From an uncultured Flavihumibacter sp. (GTDB taxonomy: Bacteria > Bacteroidota > Bacteroidia > Chitinophagales > Chitinophagaceae): DNA of 64,000 bases. The position numbers and the translations under genes are program-made. The stretch lies in the NCBI GenBank assembly GCA_902168105.1, contig CABHOY010000038.1, positions 372,001-436,000 of the forward strand, written 5' to 3'. Positions 7,728 to 16,550 of the stretch are shown one piece after another (position 1 is the stretch's first letter; each line of letters starts with the position of its first letter). The notes under the pieces were generated by a model. It worked only from the letters and a program-made list of their open reading frames with translations, was not told where the DNA came from and ran no database searches.

Positions 7728-10236
7728 AATCAAATAGCGTCGGCGCTTTAGCTTTTTGCTCCACGGAGCGGCAATAGCCCACGCCAAATTTCCAGTAGTC
7801 GGTGTTCAGCTCTATACCGTATCCACGGCGCCCTAATTCAATGGCGCGGTAAGGCACGCTCATGAGTCCACCGAAAGGATCCAGTATGAGATCATTCAGG
7901 TTACTCCATCGGGTGATCGCACGATCCACTATATCTAACTGGAAGGGGCATATGTGGTTTTGCTCGCGGGATTGCGTTTGCTTGCCGTTCAGAGTACGCA
8001 TGCGGAGGATATCATCCCATACGTATTCTGAACGCGCAGGTACTCGTAATGTTTCGAAGGTTGCAGGTAGTTTGCTCGCTGCTTCCATTCTATGCGCCAC
8101 GTCTGTATGCATACCATAGTCGTAGACGCAATTGTCAAAGAAGGCTGAAAACTGATCATTTACCTGTGGTACTGTCATCCGGCTGATCTCATCGGGTAAT
8201 AGCAGCGTATTGCCAGAACTATTCCATTTCGCACGTGCGTCTATCTGCCACTGACCGCGAGTATAGTCATCCTTTGACTTCATAACTGGGATATCTGCAT
8301 ACGCATTGCTGGTATCAGATGGCAGCTTGCGAAACAACAGCAGGTATTCAGGACATCCAACGCCCATCTTGCTACCGTCTTTGCATTGCTCTGTCCAACC
8401 GAGGCGATATGTCTGATTGTTCTCCCTTACTACGTCGGTTTCGATGGTGATCATCCCCATGAAGATGAATCCATGCTCCATATAATGAAAGATGGTCTTT
8501 GCGTGGAAAGGATTGACTGAAGGCATGCCGGTACCGGTAACATTGCCGAACAGGATCCTGTCTTTGACATGGATAGCAGCCAGTCGGCCAGGCATTAAAA
8601 CCCGGTGCAGCTCCGGTGTCAGAAAATTCATCTGCTCAAAGAAGTGTTCGTCATTGTCAGTATGACCAAAGTCCAAATAGCTCGGCGTATATTCATAATG
8701 ATTGCTGAACGGAATACTAGTTAGCACTAAGCCAATCGAGTCCGACTTCATTGACCGAACTTCAGGAATGTTATCATTGTTAATTGCCGTAAAGCACTGT
8801 CCTGTTACCACCTGCCGGGTAATGCCTATTGTTCTCTTCAGTTCTCCCAGCGTACTGGCATGGTTGAGTCCATATTCCTTTATAATGCCGGTCATCTGAT
8901 CTACCAGCTCATGGTGACGTGACCATTTGGCCTCCAGATCCTGCCGTATTTTTTCTTCAGCATTTGTATAGATAATGTGTATCTCGCAACTATGCTTTTG
9001 TTGATAGCGGTATACGCGGTGTATCGACTGAATGAAGTCATTGAACTTTTCGTCAATTCCCAGGAATATCTCCTTATGACAATGGTGCTGGTAGTTGCCT
9101 CCTTGACCTGCTATAATTTTCTTTGTTGCTAATACCCGGTATTCACCAGCAGCAAAGCCGGTAAGGAGCGCCTCTTTGGTATCTGCATCCTGCGAGCCAT
9201 ATACACTGGCCAGTTCAGGTGAGTAATGGAATGATGCCTCTATGGCCTGCCTTTCTGCTTCTAGATCATGCCAAAGTATCCAATGATCGGACGCAGGCGC
9301 AGCGTTCATTATCTCGACAGCCTTATCCAGTCTATGCTGGATGCTTTCCCGCTTCTCCTTGCTTGCAGAGCGGAGATCCATAGCATCTTCCCGGAAAGCC
9401 TGCACCTGCCCATCACGATCTACTTGTATTCCCTTTTCTTCAATATCTACTTGGTGCCAGATCACCTGCAGGGGCGGTAAATCGTAGCCATCATCAGAAT
9501 AGCCTAGATCCGATGGCCTGGTAATGAAAATAGCCCACGATGCCACCCACAGCCAGAACTCCCGCGCTTTGTGTTCATACAGTGTAAGGTTATTAGCTTT
9601 TGTACTATCCCGTTTAAACCAGCGGGTCAAGGCCTGACCTGTATCCATTATTCCCAGGAAGCCGGCATAATGGATCAGTTCTTTGTATTTATTCGGAGAT
9701 GGGGTAGCTGTGCACACATAGCGGAATGGAACGTCTTTGAATTTATTCAGGAATTCCTGATAAGTTTTGGAGCCATAACTGCGTAAACAGGAAGCTTCAT
9801 CCAAGCTGGCAAAACTGAAATATGACGGATCTATATCTCCATCACGCACCCGCTCATAATTAGTAATGATCACATTACATTTGCTTTTCAGCACCTCTGT
9901 CATGGTACGGCAATACTCTATTTCGAATCCAAGCCGGCTGGCGTCCTTCTTAAATTCCTGTCTTACACCCAGGGGGCATACTATCAATCCCTTGCCTCGA
10001 ACTTCCGGTATTGCTTCACTGTCCTTTTTCAAAATAATCCTGGCCAGTTCTAGCTGCATCTGAGTTTTACCCAATCCGAAGCTGGCAAATATCGCCCGGC
10101 GCCCGCCGTTTGCCCCCCATTTGATAATGTCCCGCTGGTGCGGAAGATTAGATTCGTGCAGTTCACTGTCCGGTACCACAAATCCGGTGTCTGGCGTATG
10201 TATGATTTTATTTTCGATAAATTCCTGATAGTTCAT
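7720..10236 (-). CDS. SNF2-type helicase fused to N4/N6 DNA methyltransferase
   Basis: An 838-residue, two-part phage protein. Residues about 30-440 form a superfamily 2 helicase: SFGLGKTQ (motif I, 52-59), LDEAS (motif II, 145-149), TATPSP (motif III, 176-181) and QSIHRVYRYQQ (motif VI, 403-413). Residues about 490-830 are a DNA methyltransferase of the beta arrangement, with the catalytic motif IV TSIPF (506-510, a variant of the usual TSPP[YF]) before the SAM-binding LDPFGG (785-790). A SAM-dependent adenine or N4-cytosine methylation coupled to DNA translocation is the likely activity. It could protect phage DNA or act in replication. It has no restriction-nuclease domain. Confidence 0.85.
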   Translation of the reverse strand: MNYQEFIENKIIHTPDTGFVVPDSELHESNLPHQRDIIKWGANGGRRAIFASFGLGKTQMQLELARIILKKDSEAIPEVRGKGLIVCPLGVRQEFKKDASRLGFEIEYCRTMTEVLKSKCNVIITNYERVRDGDIDPSYFSFASLDEASCLRSYGSKTYQEFLNKFKDVPFRYVCTATPSPNKYKELIHYAGFLGIMDTGQALTRWFKRDSTKANNLTLYEHKAREFWLWVASWAIFITRPSDLGYSDDGYDLPPLQVIWHQVDIEEKGIQVDRDGQVQAFREDAMDLRSASKEKRESIQHRLDKAVEIMNAAPASDHWILWHDLEAERQAIEASFHYSPELASVYGSQDADTKEALLTGFAAGEYRVLATKKIIAGQGGNYQHHCHKEIFLGIDEKFNDFIQSIHRVYRYQQKHSCEIHIIYTNAEEKIRQDLEAKWSRHHELVDQMTGIIKEYGLNHASTLGELKRTIGITRQVVTGQCFTAINNDNIPEVRSMKSDSIGLVLTSIPFSNHYEYTPSYLDFGHTDNDEHFFEQMNFLTPELHRVLMPGRLAAIHVKDRILFGNVTGTGMPSVNPFHAKTIFHYMEHGFIFMGMITIETDVVRENNQTYRLGWTEQCKDGSKMGVGCPEYLLLFRKLPSDTSNAYADIPVMKSKDDYTRGQWQIDARAKWNSSGNTLLLPDEISRMTVPQVNDQFSAFFDNCVYDYGMHTDVAHRMEAASKLPATFETLRVPARSEYVWDDILRMRTLNGKQTQSREQNHICPFQLDIVDRAITRWSNLNDLILDPFGGLMSVPYRAIELGRRGYGIELNTDYWKFGVGYCRSVEQKAKAPTLFDFK

Positions 10237-10270
10237 TGTTTGCTGTTTACGAGCTTGTCCAGCTCTTTGA

Positions 10271-10736
10271 TCACTGTTCGTTTAATTTATCGTAGGCTTC
10301 TATGGCCTTGAATATCTGCAGTACTACTTGTGGCACTACAGCATTACCTAATCCCTCAAGGCGGTGAACCCGATTGGGAATCCCATCATCTCTTCCACAA
10401 ATCCCGGGTTGAGTAGGGAAGGTTCCCCATTGTTGATTCTTTGAATAAATTCTGTCAGTGGCACTCCTCTTGGCTGCTCCATTCTCTTTCTGAATGCGGC
10501 TGAATTCTCCGCATGCCCCCCCCTGTATTCCCTTGCAGTTGGTGTAGGAAGCAGTCCTCTCTGAGCCAGTTCGGCTAATGTTGGGCCGAACCCATTCCCG
10601 TTTATCTTCTTCTCCTTCGCACGTTTCCTTCGTTGGTCTATCTTTTGCAAGTCTCCGGTGTTCGTATCCCCATCCATTCTGCTGCAAGATCAAAACCACC
10701 GAAACCGGTAAATAGTGATGCATGTACTTTATTCAT
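10271..10736 (-). pseudogene. Decayed C5-cytosine DNA methyltransferase
   Basis: Pieces of one methyltransferase are spread over three reading frames. Frame one (10736-10638) gives MNKVHASLFTGFGGFDLAAE, the SAM-binding motif I. Frame two (10677-10348) gives GFGPTLAELAQRGLLPTPTA and LLNPGFVEEMMGFPIGFTAL, the usual C-terminal blocks of phage enzymes. Frame three (ending 10271) gives GLGNAVVPQVVLQIFKAIEA, motif X. The whole is about 155 codons, so the catalytic Pro-Cys motif and the target-recognition region are deleted. Two frameshifts plus an internal deletion make a functional product very unlikely. Confidence 0.8.
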
Positions 10737-10739
10737 TGG

Positions 10740-11153
10740 TCAAGTCTCTTTAATGGTTACCCCGTGTACCTTCTTCATCAGCCGGCGCTTTTTGATGTAT
10801 TCCCTGGTCCGGTGTCCCTTCGCATCTTCCACTACTTCCTGGCTGGTAGCAACGTCGACATACACGAAGTCAGCTATATAAATCAGCGAGTGTGTACCAC
10901 CAGGATTTAGTTCATATGGCACCTGCAGCCGCAATAATCCAATTTGACCAACCTTCAGGAGTAAGAGTAGTTTCGTGTATCTATTAGCCTCTTTCGCGCT
11001 GTCGAAGGCGATGCCGTTAACTTCCGTCTTTGAATTACCATACTTAGACTTCTTAGGTTTCGGTTTACCCTCTATCTCCTCAAATACCTGTTGATTCAGT
11101 GACGCGCAGGCTGACTTCTTCAGCTGGTCCAGTGGCATGGATGCGCGCCGCAT
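10740..11153 (-). CDS. DUF1064 family nuclease (PD-(D/E)XK, resolvase-like)
   Basis: A 137-residue protein with the signature of DUF1064. KYGNSKTEVNGIAFDSAKEANRY (about residues 36-58, with the catalytic-type Asp and Glu) is followed by RLQVPYEL, YIADFVYVD and VVEDAKGHRT. In this fold the IADF...VVEDAKG block supplies the D...E-x-K residues of a PD-(D/E)XK nuclease. Phage relatives are thought to resolve or trim branched replication intermediates. It follows dnaB with a one-base overlap and precedes the decayed methyltransferase. Confidence 0.8.
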   Translation of the reverse strand: MRRASMPLDQLKKSACASLNQQVFEEIEGKPKPKKSKYGNSKTEVNGIAFDSAKEANRYTKLLLLLKVGQIGLLRLQVPYELNPGGTHSLIYIADFVYVDVATSQEVVEDAKGHRTREYIKKRRLMKKVHGVTIKET

Positions 11154-12685
11154 CAGAAAGGAAGATCATCACTGTCATCAATTGCTGGTTCCGGTGGAAG
11201 TTCCAGTGTATATTTATTGTCTTGCTTACTCACGAATGTCATCTGCCTCCGATCATCCATTGCTATCATCGGATCTTTGAATTTTTGTTTCTCCAGATCC
11301 ACCTCCAGTGGAATAGTTGCGAGCTTACCATTACGATGTTTCGCGATCTTCACATCTACCATACCACGAGTCGCAGGATCTGCCTCCTCCACCTCCAGCT
11401 GGTAATCAGGCCTTGATAAAAACGCTACCATATCAGCATCCTGTTCAATAGCTCCGGATTCACGCAGATCACTTAATTGAGCAGATCCTTTCCGCTTCTC
11501 AACATCACGGCTCAACTGAGAAAGAGCAATAACAGGTACATGCAGCTCCTTCGCTAATGCTTTGAGACTTCGAGATATAGAGCTCACTTGCTGTTCACGG
11601 TTACCATCTCCGTGTGCTGTCATCAACTGGAGGTAGTCAATAATGATCACGCCAACACCATGCTTCTGAACCAGCCTGCGGGCTTTGGCGCGCAGCTCAA
11701 ATATGTTCAGCCCAGGAGTGTCATCTATAAATACACGTTCCTGAAGTGCTGTGATTTCACAGGCATTACGCACTTTGGTAAGCTCCCATTCTTCAATCTT
11801 ACCCCGTACCAAGTAATCCAACTTCACATCACTTTCCGCAGCTATAATCCTGAACACCAGTTGACCAGCAGACATCTCCAGACAGAACACTGCAGCACTC
11901 GTAGGCCTGATATCGTTAATAGCGGCATTCCTGGCGAGGTTCAAGGCGAAGGCGGTCTTACCCACTGATGGCCTGGCTGCGATGATTATAAGATCCGTAT
12001 CCTGCCAGCCATGTGTCACCTTGTCCAATGATGGAAAGCCAGATGGCACACCGGTAATGTCCTGCTTCGTGAGCATGCGCTCCATGATCACCTTAATCGT
12101 CTTATCATATTCAACCTTCAGGGGTTTGAAATCCTTTTTCACATGCCCTGTCGTAAGGTTGAACAATTGAGCCTCCGCGCGGTCCAGCATATCGAATACG
12201 TCGCCGGTATCTTCAAACCCATCATTTACAATCTCACCACCTATCCTGATCAGTTCCCGCGCGATGTGCTTCTGAAGAATGATGCGGGCATGTGCCTCAA
12301 TATTGGCCGCCGATACTACTTTGTTTGTCAGCTTGGTAATGAAGTACGGACCACCGGTGATCTCCAACTCACCAACCTTACGCAGATACTCTACCACCGT
12401 CAGAATATCGATAGGTTGAAAGTCAGCAGTTAACTGTAGAATAGCTCTAAATACTGTCTGATGAGCCTCTACATAGAAGCACTCAGGCTTCAGGATATCC
12501 GACAGTATATCTGCGGCGCCACGCTCCAGCATGCAAGCACCCAGTACCGCCTCCTCCATCTCCTTTGCCTGCGGAGGTATCTTGCCATACATCAACGTTG
12601 AGATATCAGTCCGACGCCCTGAGTCTGGTCTGGTTCTCAAATGCTGCTCTTTTTTTGAGATACTTTTCTGATTCTGATTCTGCAT
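11153..12685 (-). CDS. dnaB: Phage replicative DNA helicase, DnaB family
   Basis: The hexameric 5'-3' helicase that unwinds the fork. The N-terminal domain begins YGKIPPQAKEMEEAVLGACM, the usual DnaB opening, with HQTVFRAI and LTVVEYLRKVGEL. The RecA-like C-terminal ATPase shows IIIAARPSVGKTAFALNLARN (Walker A), VFCLEMSAGQLVFRI, IIIDYLQLM (Walker B), ALSQLSRDVEKR and LRESGAIEQDADMVAFL. The start at 12685 (MQNQNQKS) includes the typical RRTDIS...YGK lead-in but overlaps the upstream gene by 80 bases. A shorter start at 12592 avoids the overlap. Confidence 0.92.
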   Translation of the reverse strand: MQNQNQKSISKKEQHLRTRPDSGRRTDISTLMYGKIPPQAKEMEEAVLGACMLERGAADILSDILKPECFYVEAHQTVFRAILQLTADFQPIDILTVVEYLRKVGELEITGGPYFITKLTNKVVSAANIEAHARIILQKHIARELIRIGGEIVNDGFEDTGDVFDMLDRAEAQLFNLTTGHVKKDFKPLKVEYDKTIKVIMERMLTKQDITGVPSGFPSLDKVTHGWQDTDLIIIAARPSVGKTAFALNLARNAAINDIRPTSAAVFCLEMSAGQLVFRIIAAESDVKLDYLVRGKIEEWELTKVRNACEITALQERVFIDDTPGLNIFELRAKARRLVQKHGVGVIIIDYLQLMTAHGDGNREQQVSSISRSLKALAKELHVPVIALSQLSRDVEKRKGSAQLSDLRESGAIEQDADMVAFLSRPDYQLEVEEADPATRGMVDVKIAKHRNGKLATIPLEVDLEKQKFKDPMIAMDDRRQMTFVSKQDNKYTLELPPEPAIDDSDDLPF

Positions 12686-13658
12686 TGCTCTGTGTTTCTT
12701 TTTTTTGATTGTCATAATTACCTTCAACTACTTTCAGGTAATTCGAATCGTTCTGTATAAGCCAGTCAAATCCAAACCAACTACCGGTCAGAAGAAACTG
12801 GGATGTCTTCGCTTTTTTAAGGATTGCAGGAAAATTAAATTCCTTCTCTTTGATCCTGACATTGAAGTGCTGCCTACGTTTCTTCGTGATCTTAGTGACC
12901 TGCGGAAGAGAATACTCTTTCGCAAATACATTCCAGAAGTCTGCATAGGGCTGAATGAATTCAGGATAATGATCACGGATAAAGCGGTAAATACCCTCCT
13001 TCGTTTTTAATACCTGCTCATATTCCTTCTGGAGATCTTTAACAGGATCAGGGCTAACCACCGCAGGTGGTGCCGGTGTAATCACCGGTGTTTCGGCTAT
13101 AGTTTCTTTTTCTTTACTTTCCTTTACTTTACTTTGAGGATTGTTCTGTGGATCATTCTGTTTCTTCCGTGGAATATCCTGATTGTTCCACGGAAGAATA
13201 GTTTTTTCTCCAACAAACAAAACGTTTTCCCATCTTTTCCCATCCTGATGATTCACTTCAACTAGCAGGTAATCTGCATTCATTTCTACTATTGTTCCTT
13301 TACGCCGGCGTTCCGCAGTGGCGGCGAGATATACTTCCTGCATTTCAGCACTGGTCAATACTCCGAACGAATCAAAAACCCCCTTATCAAAAAGGGAACG
13401 TCTAACACACCCAGAGATAACTTCCTCCACCTGAGAGACCCGCTTTTTGCAAACCTCTGAGGCAAATAATTCCAATGCATCTTTCTCATTACAGTTGAAA
13501 TAGTATCCTTTTCCTTCGTAAGCTGCCGATAGTATACATTGCCAAATCCAATATCCTGTCTCCTGAAATTCGTTGAAGAGGAGCCGCACCTTCGCGTTGC
13601 GAATGTGGTTACATTCCATCGTGTAATATCTTATACCTGGTTCTGCTCTCCTACCCAT
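12606..13658 (-). CDS. Lin1244/Lin1753-domain phage replication protein
   Basis: The first ~130 residues match the Lin1244/Lin1753 (DUF4373) N-terminal domain: PGIRYYTMECNHIRNAKVRLLFNEFQETGYWIWQCILS, then GYYFNCNEKD and SLFDKGVFDSFGVLTSAEMQ. This winged-helix domain is typical of replication-initiation or helicase-loading proteins in Bacteroidota and Firmicutes phages. The middle (about 160-215) is a low-complexity linker, and the C-terminal ~130 residues are helical. Placement directly before dnaB supports a helicase-loader or initiator role, which is inferred. Confidence 0.8.
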   Translation of the reverse strand: MGRRAEPGIRYYTMECNHIRNAKVRLLFNEFQETGYWIWQCILSAAYEGKGYYFNCNEKDALELFASEVCKKRVSQVEEVISGCVRRSLFDKGVFDSFGVLTSAEMQEVYLAATAERRRKGTIVEMNADYLLVEVNHQDGKRWENVLFVGEKTILPWNNQDIPRKKQNDPQNNPQSKVKESKEKETIAETPVITPAPPAVVSPDPVKDLQKEYEQVLKTKEGIYRFIRDHYPEFIQPYADFWNVFAKEYSLPQVTKITKKRRQHFNVRIKEKEFNFPAILKKAKTSQFLLTGSWFGFDWLIQNDSNYLKVVEGNYDNQKKETQSNAESESEKYLKKRAAFENQTRLRASD

Positions 13659-13667
13659 TGTTGACTT

Positions 13668-15335
13668 CTAAATATTAAACAGATCGATGATCTTGCTAAC
13701 TACTTCCATTTGCATTTGATCCTCTGAGCCGGTAACAGCGTTAACTATTTCCATTTTCTCAATGATAATCTCAAAAAGTCGCTCATCTATCGTATCCTTG
13801 CCGAGAAAGTATGTAGCCATAACACTATCCTTTTGACCATAACGATGGCAACGATCTTCACACTGAATACAATCTGCAGGATGCCAGGGAAACTCAACAA
13901 ATCCAACCCGAGAACTAGCGGTAAGTGTATGCCCAACACCACCAGCCTTGATATTTAAAATACCGACCTGGCACTTTGGATCGGACTGAAACCTTTCTAC
14001 TGCTGCCTGTTTTGCTTGATCAGAATCATCCCCGGTAATTGTCATAGCACCCGGAAACATTTTTTTAAGTTCAGCGACTATATAAAGCAGGTTGCAAAAC
14101 AGAATTATCTTTTCACCGGCAGCCAAAATATCTTCTACAAACTCTTTTACCTCATTTAGCTTACCTCTGGCTGATATCTGCCGAAGAACACCTATCTTAA
14201 CCATTATCTCCCCTTTCATCTTCCTTGCAACATCCGCATCGCTGCAGCCATTACTTTTGAGATAGCTCGAAAAGTCACGAACCGCAGCATCGTATTCTTT
14301 CCTGGTGGTAATATCACACTGTATCAGTTGACGCTGTTTGTCTGGCAGATCAGTAAGCACTTCTTTCTTTTCCCGACGAAAAAAGCAATGCTTACGAAGA
14401 AGATAATTCAGTTCTTTTAGGTTGTTAGCGCCGTTGCCCCCCTCACAATATCTCTCCAAGAAAATCTTCTTTCCACCGAAAAGGTGTAGTTTATTGATAA
14501 TAGCCAGTTGCGGCCATAGGTCCGATGGCTTGTTGACCACTGGCGTACCTGACAAAGCAAATACATGCTTTTTCTTGTGGGTAATTCGAAGGGTTAGTTT
14601 ACTCGTTACCGTAGTCGCATTTTTGCACCGATGGCTCTCATCTACTATCACAGAGGAAAATAGGTTTATAGTATCCCTCATTACATAATCGCTGCTTTGT
14701 AATCCAGTACGTTTAGCTTCTCCCTCCTTCTTTTTGGCAGGTTCTGAAAGAACAAAGAACTTTTTTAGACTCTCGTAGTTTACAATAAACACATCAATCA
14801 TTCCCTTATTATAATACTGATGCCAGGACGTTTTTGTCTTATCACAAAGGATTAGAGCCTTCTTATCAGCAAACTTCATCCATTCCTTTTTCCAGTTCAG
14901 TTTCAGGGATGATGGACATATTACAAGGCAAGGGAACGCATTAAGACCGATCACGGTACCGATGCTTTGGATTGTTTTTCCCAATCCAGGTTCATCGCCA
15001 TTCAAACTACTACCAAATACCATATTCTGAGCGACTCCCTGTCCCTGATATGGACGTAAAGTGGCATTGATAGGAAGTTGAATAGTAAGCTCCGGCATCG
15101 GCAGTATTTCCCCCAGCTGTTCAGGCGTCATCCTCTGAGCGAGCATAATCTTTGCCCTATGTGTCTCCCTTAACTCGTAAACAGCTGATCTCGCATAAGC
15201 AGGCACATGCCATACCTTTTTCTCACGATCATACTTATACTCCGGCATAGATTTAACGGCTGCCATGTTCCTTTTAAACCACTTATCAAATGGAAATGTG
15301 ACGAGAAACTCTGTTGGATGCTCTATTATCTGCAT
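13668..15335 (-). CDS. SNF2-family DEAD/DEAH helicase (SMARCAL1/HARP-like)
   Basis: A 555-residue SF2 translocase. An N-terminal HARP-like portion (FPFDKWFKRNMAAVKSMPEYKYDREKKVWHV, residues 14-44) is followed by the helicase core: LRPYQGQGV (Q-motif-like, 93-101), GDEPGLGKTIQS (113-124), VDESHRCKN (231-239), ALSGTPVVNKPSDLW, and in the second lobe FPWHPADCIQCEDRCHRYGQ (motif VI). It probably remodels or anneals replication intermediates; related phage proteins sit in replication modules as here. It has no appended nuclease or methylase. It lies 9 bases upstream of the Lin1244-type gene. Confidence 0.88.
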   Translation of the reverse strand: MQIIEHPTEFLVTFPFDKWFKRNMAAVKSMPEYKYDREKKVWHVPAYARSAVYELRETHRAKIMLAQRMTPEQLGEILPMPELTIQLPINATLRPYQGQGVAQNMVFGSSLNGDEPGLGKTIQSIGTVIGLNAFPCLVICPSSLKLNWKKEWMKFADKKALILCDKTKTSWHQYYNKGMIDVFIVNYESLKKFFVLSEPAKKKEGEAKRTGLQSSDYVMRDTINLFSSVIVDESHRCKNATTVTSKLTLRITHKKKHVFALSGTPVVNKPSDLWPQLAIINKLHLFGGKKIFLERYCEGGNGANNLKELNYLLRKHCFFRREKKEVLTDLPDKQRQLIQCDITTRKEYDAAVRDFSSYLKSNGCSDADVARKMKGEIMVKIGVLRQISARGKLNEVKEFVEDILAAGEKIILFCNLLYIVAELKKMFPGAMTITGDDSDQAKQAAVERFQSDPKCQVGILNIKAGGVGHTLTASSRVGFVEFPWHPADCIQCEDRCHRYGQKDSVMATYFLGKDTIDERLFEIIIEKMEIVNAVTGSEDQMQMEVVSKIIDLFNI

Positions 15336-15358
15336 AACCTGCTTCTGTAATTATATTG

Positions 15359-15429
15359 AGCCGGTAAAGGGAGTCGAACCCCTGTATCCTGATTTGCAAT
15401 CAGGTGCCTAGCCACTCGGCCATACCAGC
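15359..15429 (-). tRNA. tRNA-Cys (anticodon GCA)
   Basis: A full cloverleaf can be read. The acceptor stem GCTGGTA/TACCGGC has one G.T pair. The anticodon stem is CCTGA/TCAGG around the loop TTGCAAA, giving anticodon GCA. The T-arm is GGGG-TTCGACT-CCCC. CCA is not encoded. It is a phage-borne tRNA in the replication operon, in the gap between the SNF2 helicase and the next gene. Confidence 0.92.
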
Positions 15430-15435
15430 ATCCGT

Positions 15436-16092
15436 CTAAAAATCGATTTGCTCCTCCTCTCCTTTCTCCCCATCACCAAACTGTAGTTCTTGTTGTCTTG
15501 GTGGTGCCTGTTTACCTTCCATATACTGCTCGATCTCCTCTACCACGTTAAATACAGCTACATGCAATTCATTCGCAAAATGATAGTTGCTCTGCCATTT
15601 GACCACCGGTGTTTCCAGCTTCACACTTTCTAAAGTGCTTAGTACCTTCTGACCTGTTAGGACAACGCCCTCGTTTTCTCCATTGCCTACTATTTTGAAG
15701 GCGCAGACACTGAACTTAGAGAGTTTAAGCGCTAACGGATCCTGGTCCTGATCGTCTGTATCAGGCTTCATTTCGGGCAGTTTGTCAATATCAATGATCT
15801 CTTCCGGGCGAATCTCTTCGCAGATCAGGGCCAGATGGACATTCAAATCCTTGAATGTGTTTATCATGTCATCATGCACAGGCACCTGGCTTTTGCGCTT
15901 GATGTTATCAGTAGTGTTGGCAGCCACAGTATGGTCATACTCGTAGTGGCAGAACATGCTATCCTTCAAAGCGCCTCCCTTAATCTCTATTGCTTTCGGG
16001 GCCAGTTTGCTCTCCTCGAGTAGCTCCAATCGGCGTAACGTATACGCGGATGGCAGCTTTACATCTACTTTCATGAATTTTTTTCTTCCCAT
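15436..16092 (-). CDS. Hypothetical phage protein
   Basis: A 218-residue protein from the start at 16092 (MGRKKFMKVDVKL), just after the upstream stop. An earlier start at 16152 would overlap that gene. The fold looks mixed, with a long central acidic stretch (EIIDIDKLPEMKPDTDDQDQD) and an acidic tail (FGDGEKGEEEQIDF). Acidic C-terminal tails are typical of phage single-strand binding proteins, but no OB-fold signature is recognised, so this stays an idea. Its place among recombination and replication genes fits a DNA-metabolism role. Confidence 0.6.
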   Translation of the reverse strand: MGRKKFMKVDVKLPSAYTLRRLELLEESKLAPKAIEIKGGALKDSMFCHYEYDHTVAANTTDNIKRKSQVPVHDDMINTFKDLNVHLALICEEIRPEEIIDIDKLPEMKPDTDDQDQDPLALKLSKFSVCAFKIVGNGENEGVVLTGQKVLSTLESVKLETPVVKWQSNYHFANELHVAVFNVVEEIEQYMEGKQAPPRQQELQFGDGEKGEEEQIDF

Positions 16093-16093
16093 A

Positions 16094-16360
16094 TTATAAT
16101 ATTGTTGGTTCGACGAATTGTATATCTGCTGGTAACACCTCATGAATGGCACCGTCTGAACTCTCTACTATGCCATAGGTAAACATCCCTACTCCATTAC
16201 CTACAACTTCTTCCAAGCCGGACGCCCATTGATGGAACACACCTTCAAACTGATTATATACCCCCGTACCAGGTATAAGCTGCCGCTTGCAACCGCCATC
16301 CACCAACTCGTATTTTTGCGGTATGAATACCCTGTATTTAACTTTTCGCATTGGAATCAT
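16094..16360 (-). CDS. Small hypothetical phage protein
   Basis: An 88-residue protein rich in predicted beta strands (KVKYRVFIPQKYELVDGG, GVYNQFEGVFHQWA, VGMFTYGIVE), with no recognised domain. The end is one base from the preferred start of the next gene, and the start overlaps the preceding one by 23 bases. Tight packing supports that it is expressed. Confidence 0.5.
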   Translation of the reverse strand: MIPMRKVKYRVFIPQKYELVDGGCKRQLIPGTGVYNQFEGVFHQWASGLEEVVGNGVGMFTYGIVESSDGAIHEVLPADIQFVEPTIL

Positions 16361-16547
16361 TTTTCAGTTCGATAATGTTTTGTTTTAAAATAGGGAACCT
16401 CACACTGTCCTTTCGCTCTACTATCCAGACTTCCCCATGTTCAGCAACTAAGGTGACCGGCTCCGTAGCTTTGGCGTATAATACCGGTTTACCGCCGGTG
16501 TGAAAATTGCTGTACTGATCTTTGGATATGACATAAGTGGTAGCCAT
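16338..16547 (-). CDS. Small hypothetical phage protein
   Basis: A 69-residue, mostly beta protein (VLYAKATEPVTLVAEHGEVWIVERKDSVRFPI). It starts 3 bases after the stop of the nuclease-FtsK fusion gene and overlaps the following gene by 23 bases. Family not recognised. The SH3-like run of strands is only a visual impression. Confidence 0.5.
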   Translation of the reverse strand: MATTYVISKDQYSNFHTGGKPVLYAKATEPVTLVAEHGEVWIVERKDSVRFPILKQNIIELKNDSNAKS

Positions 16548-16550
16548 GTA

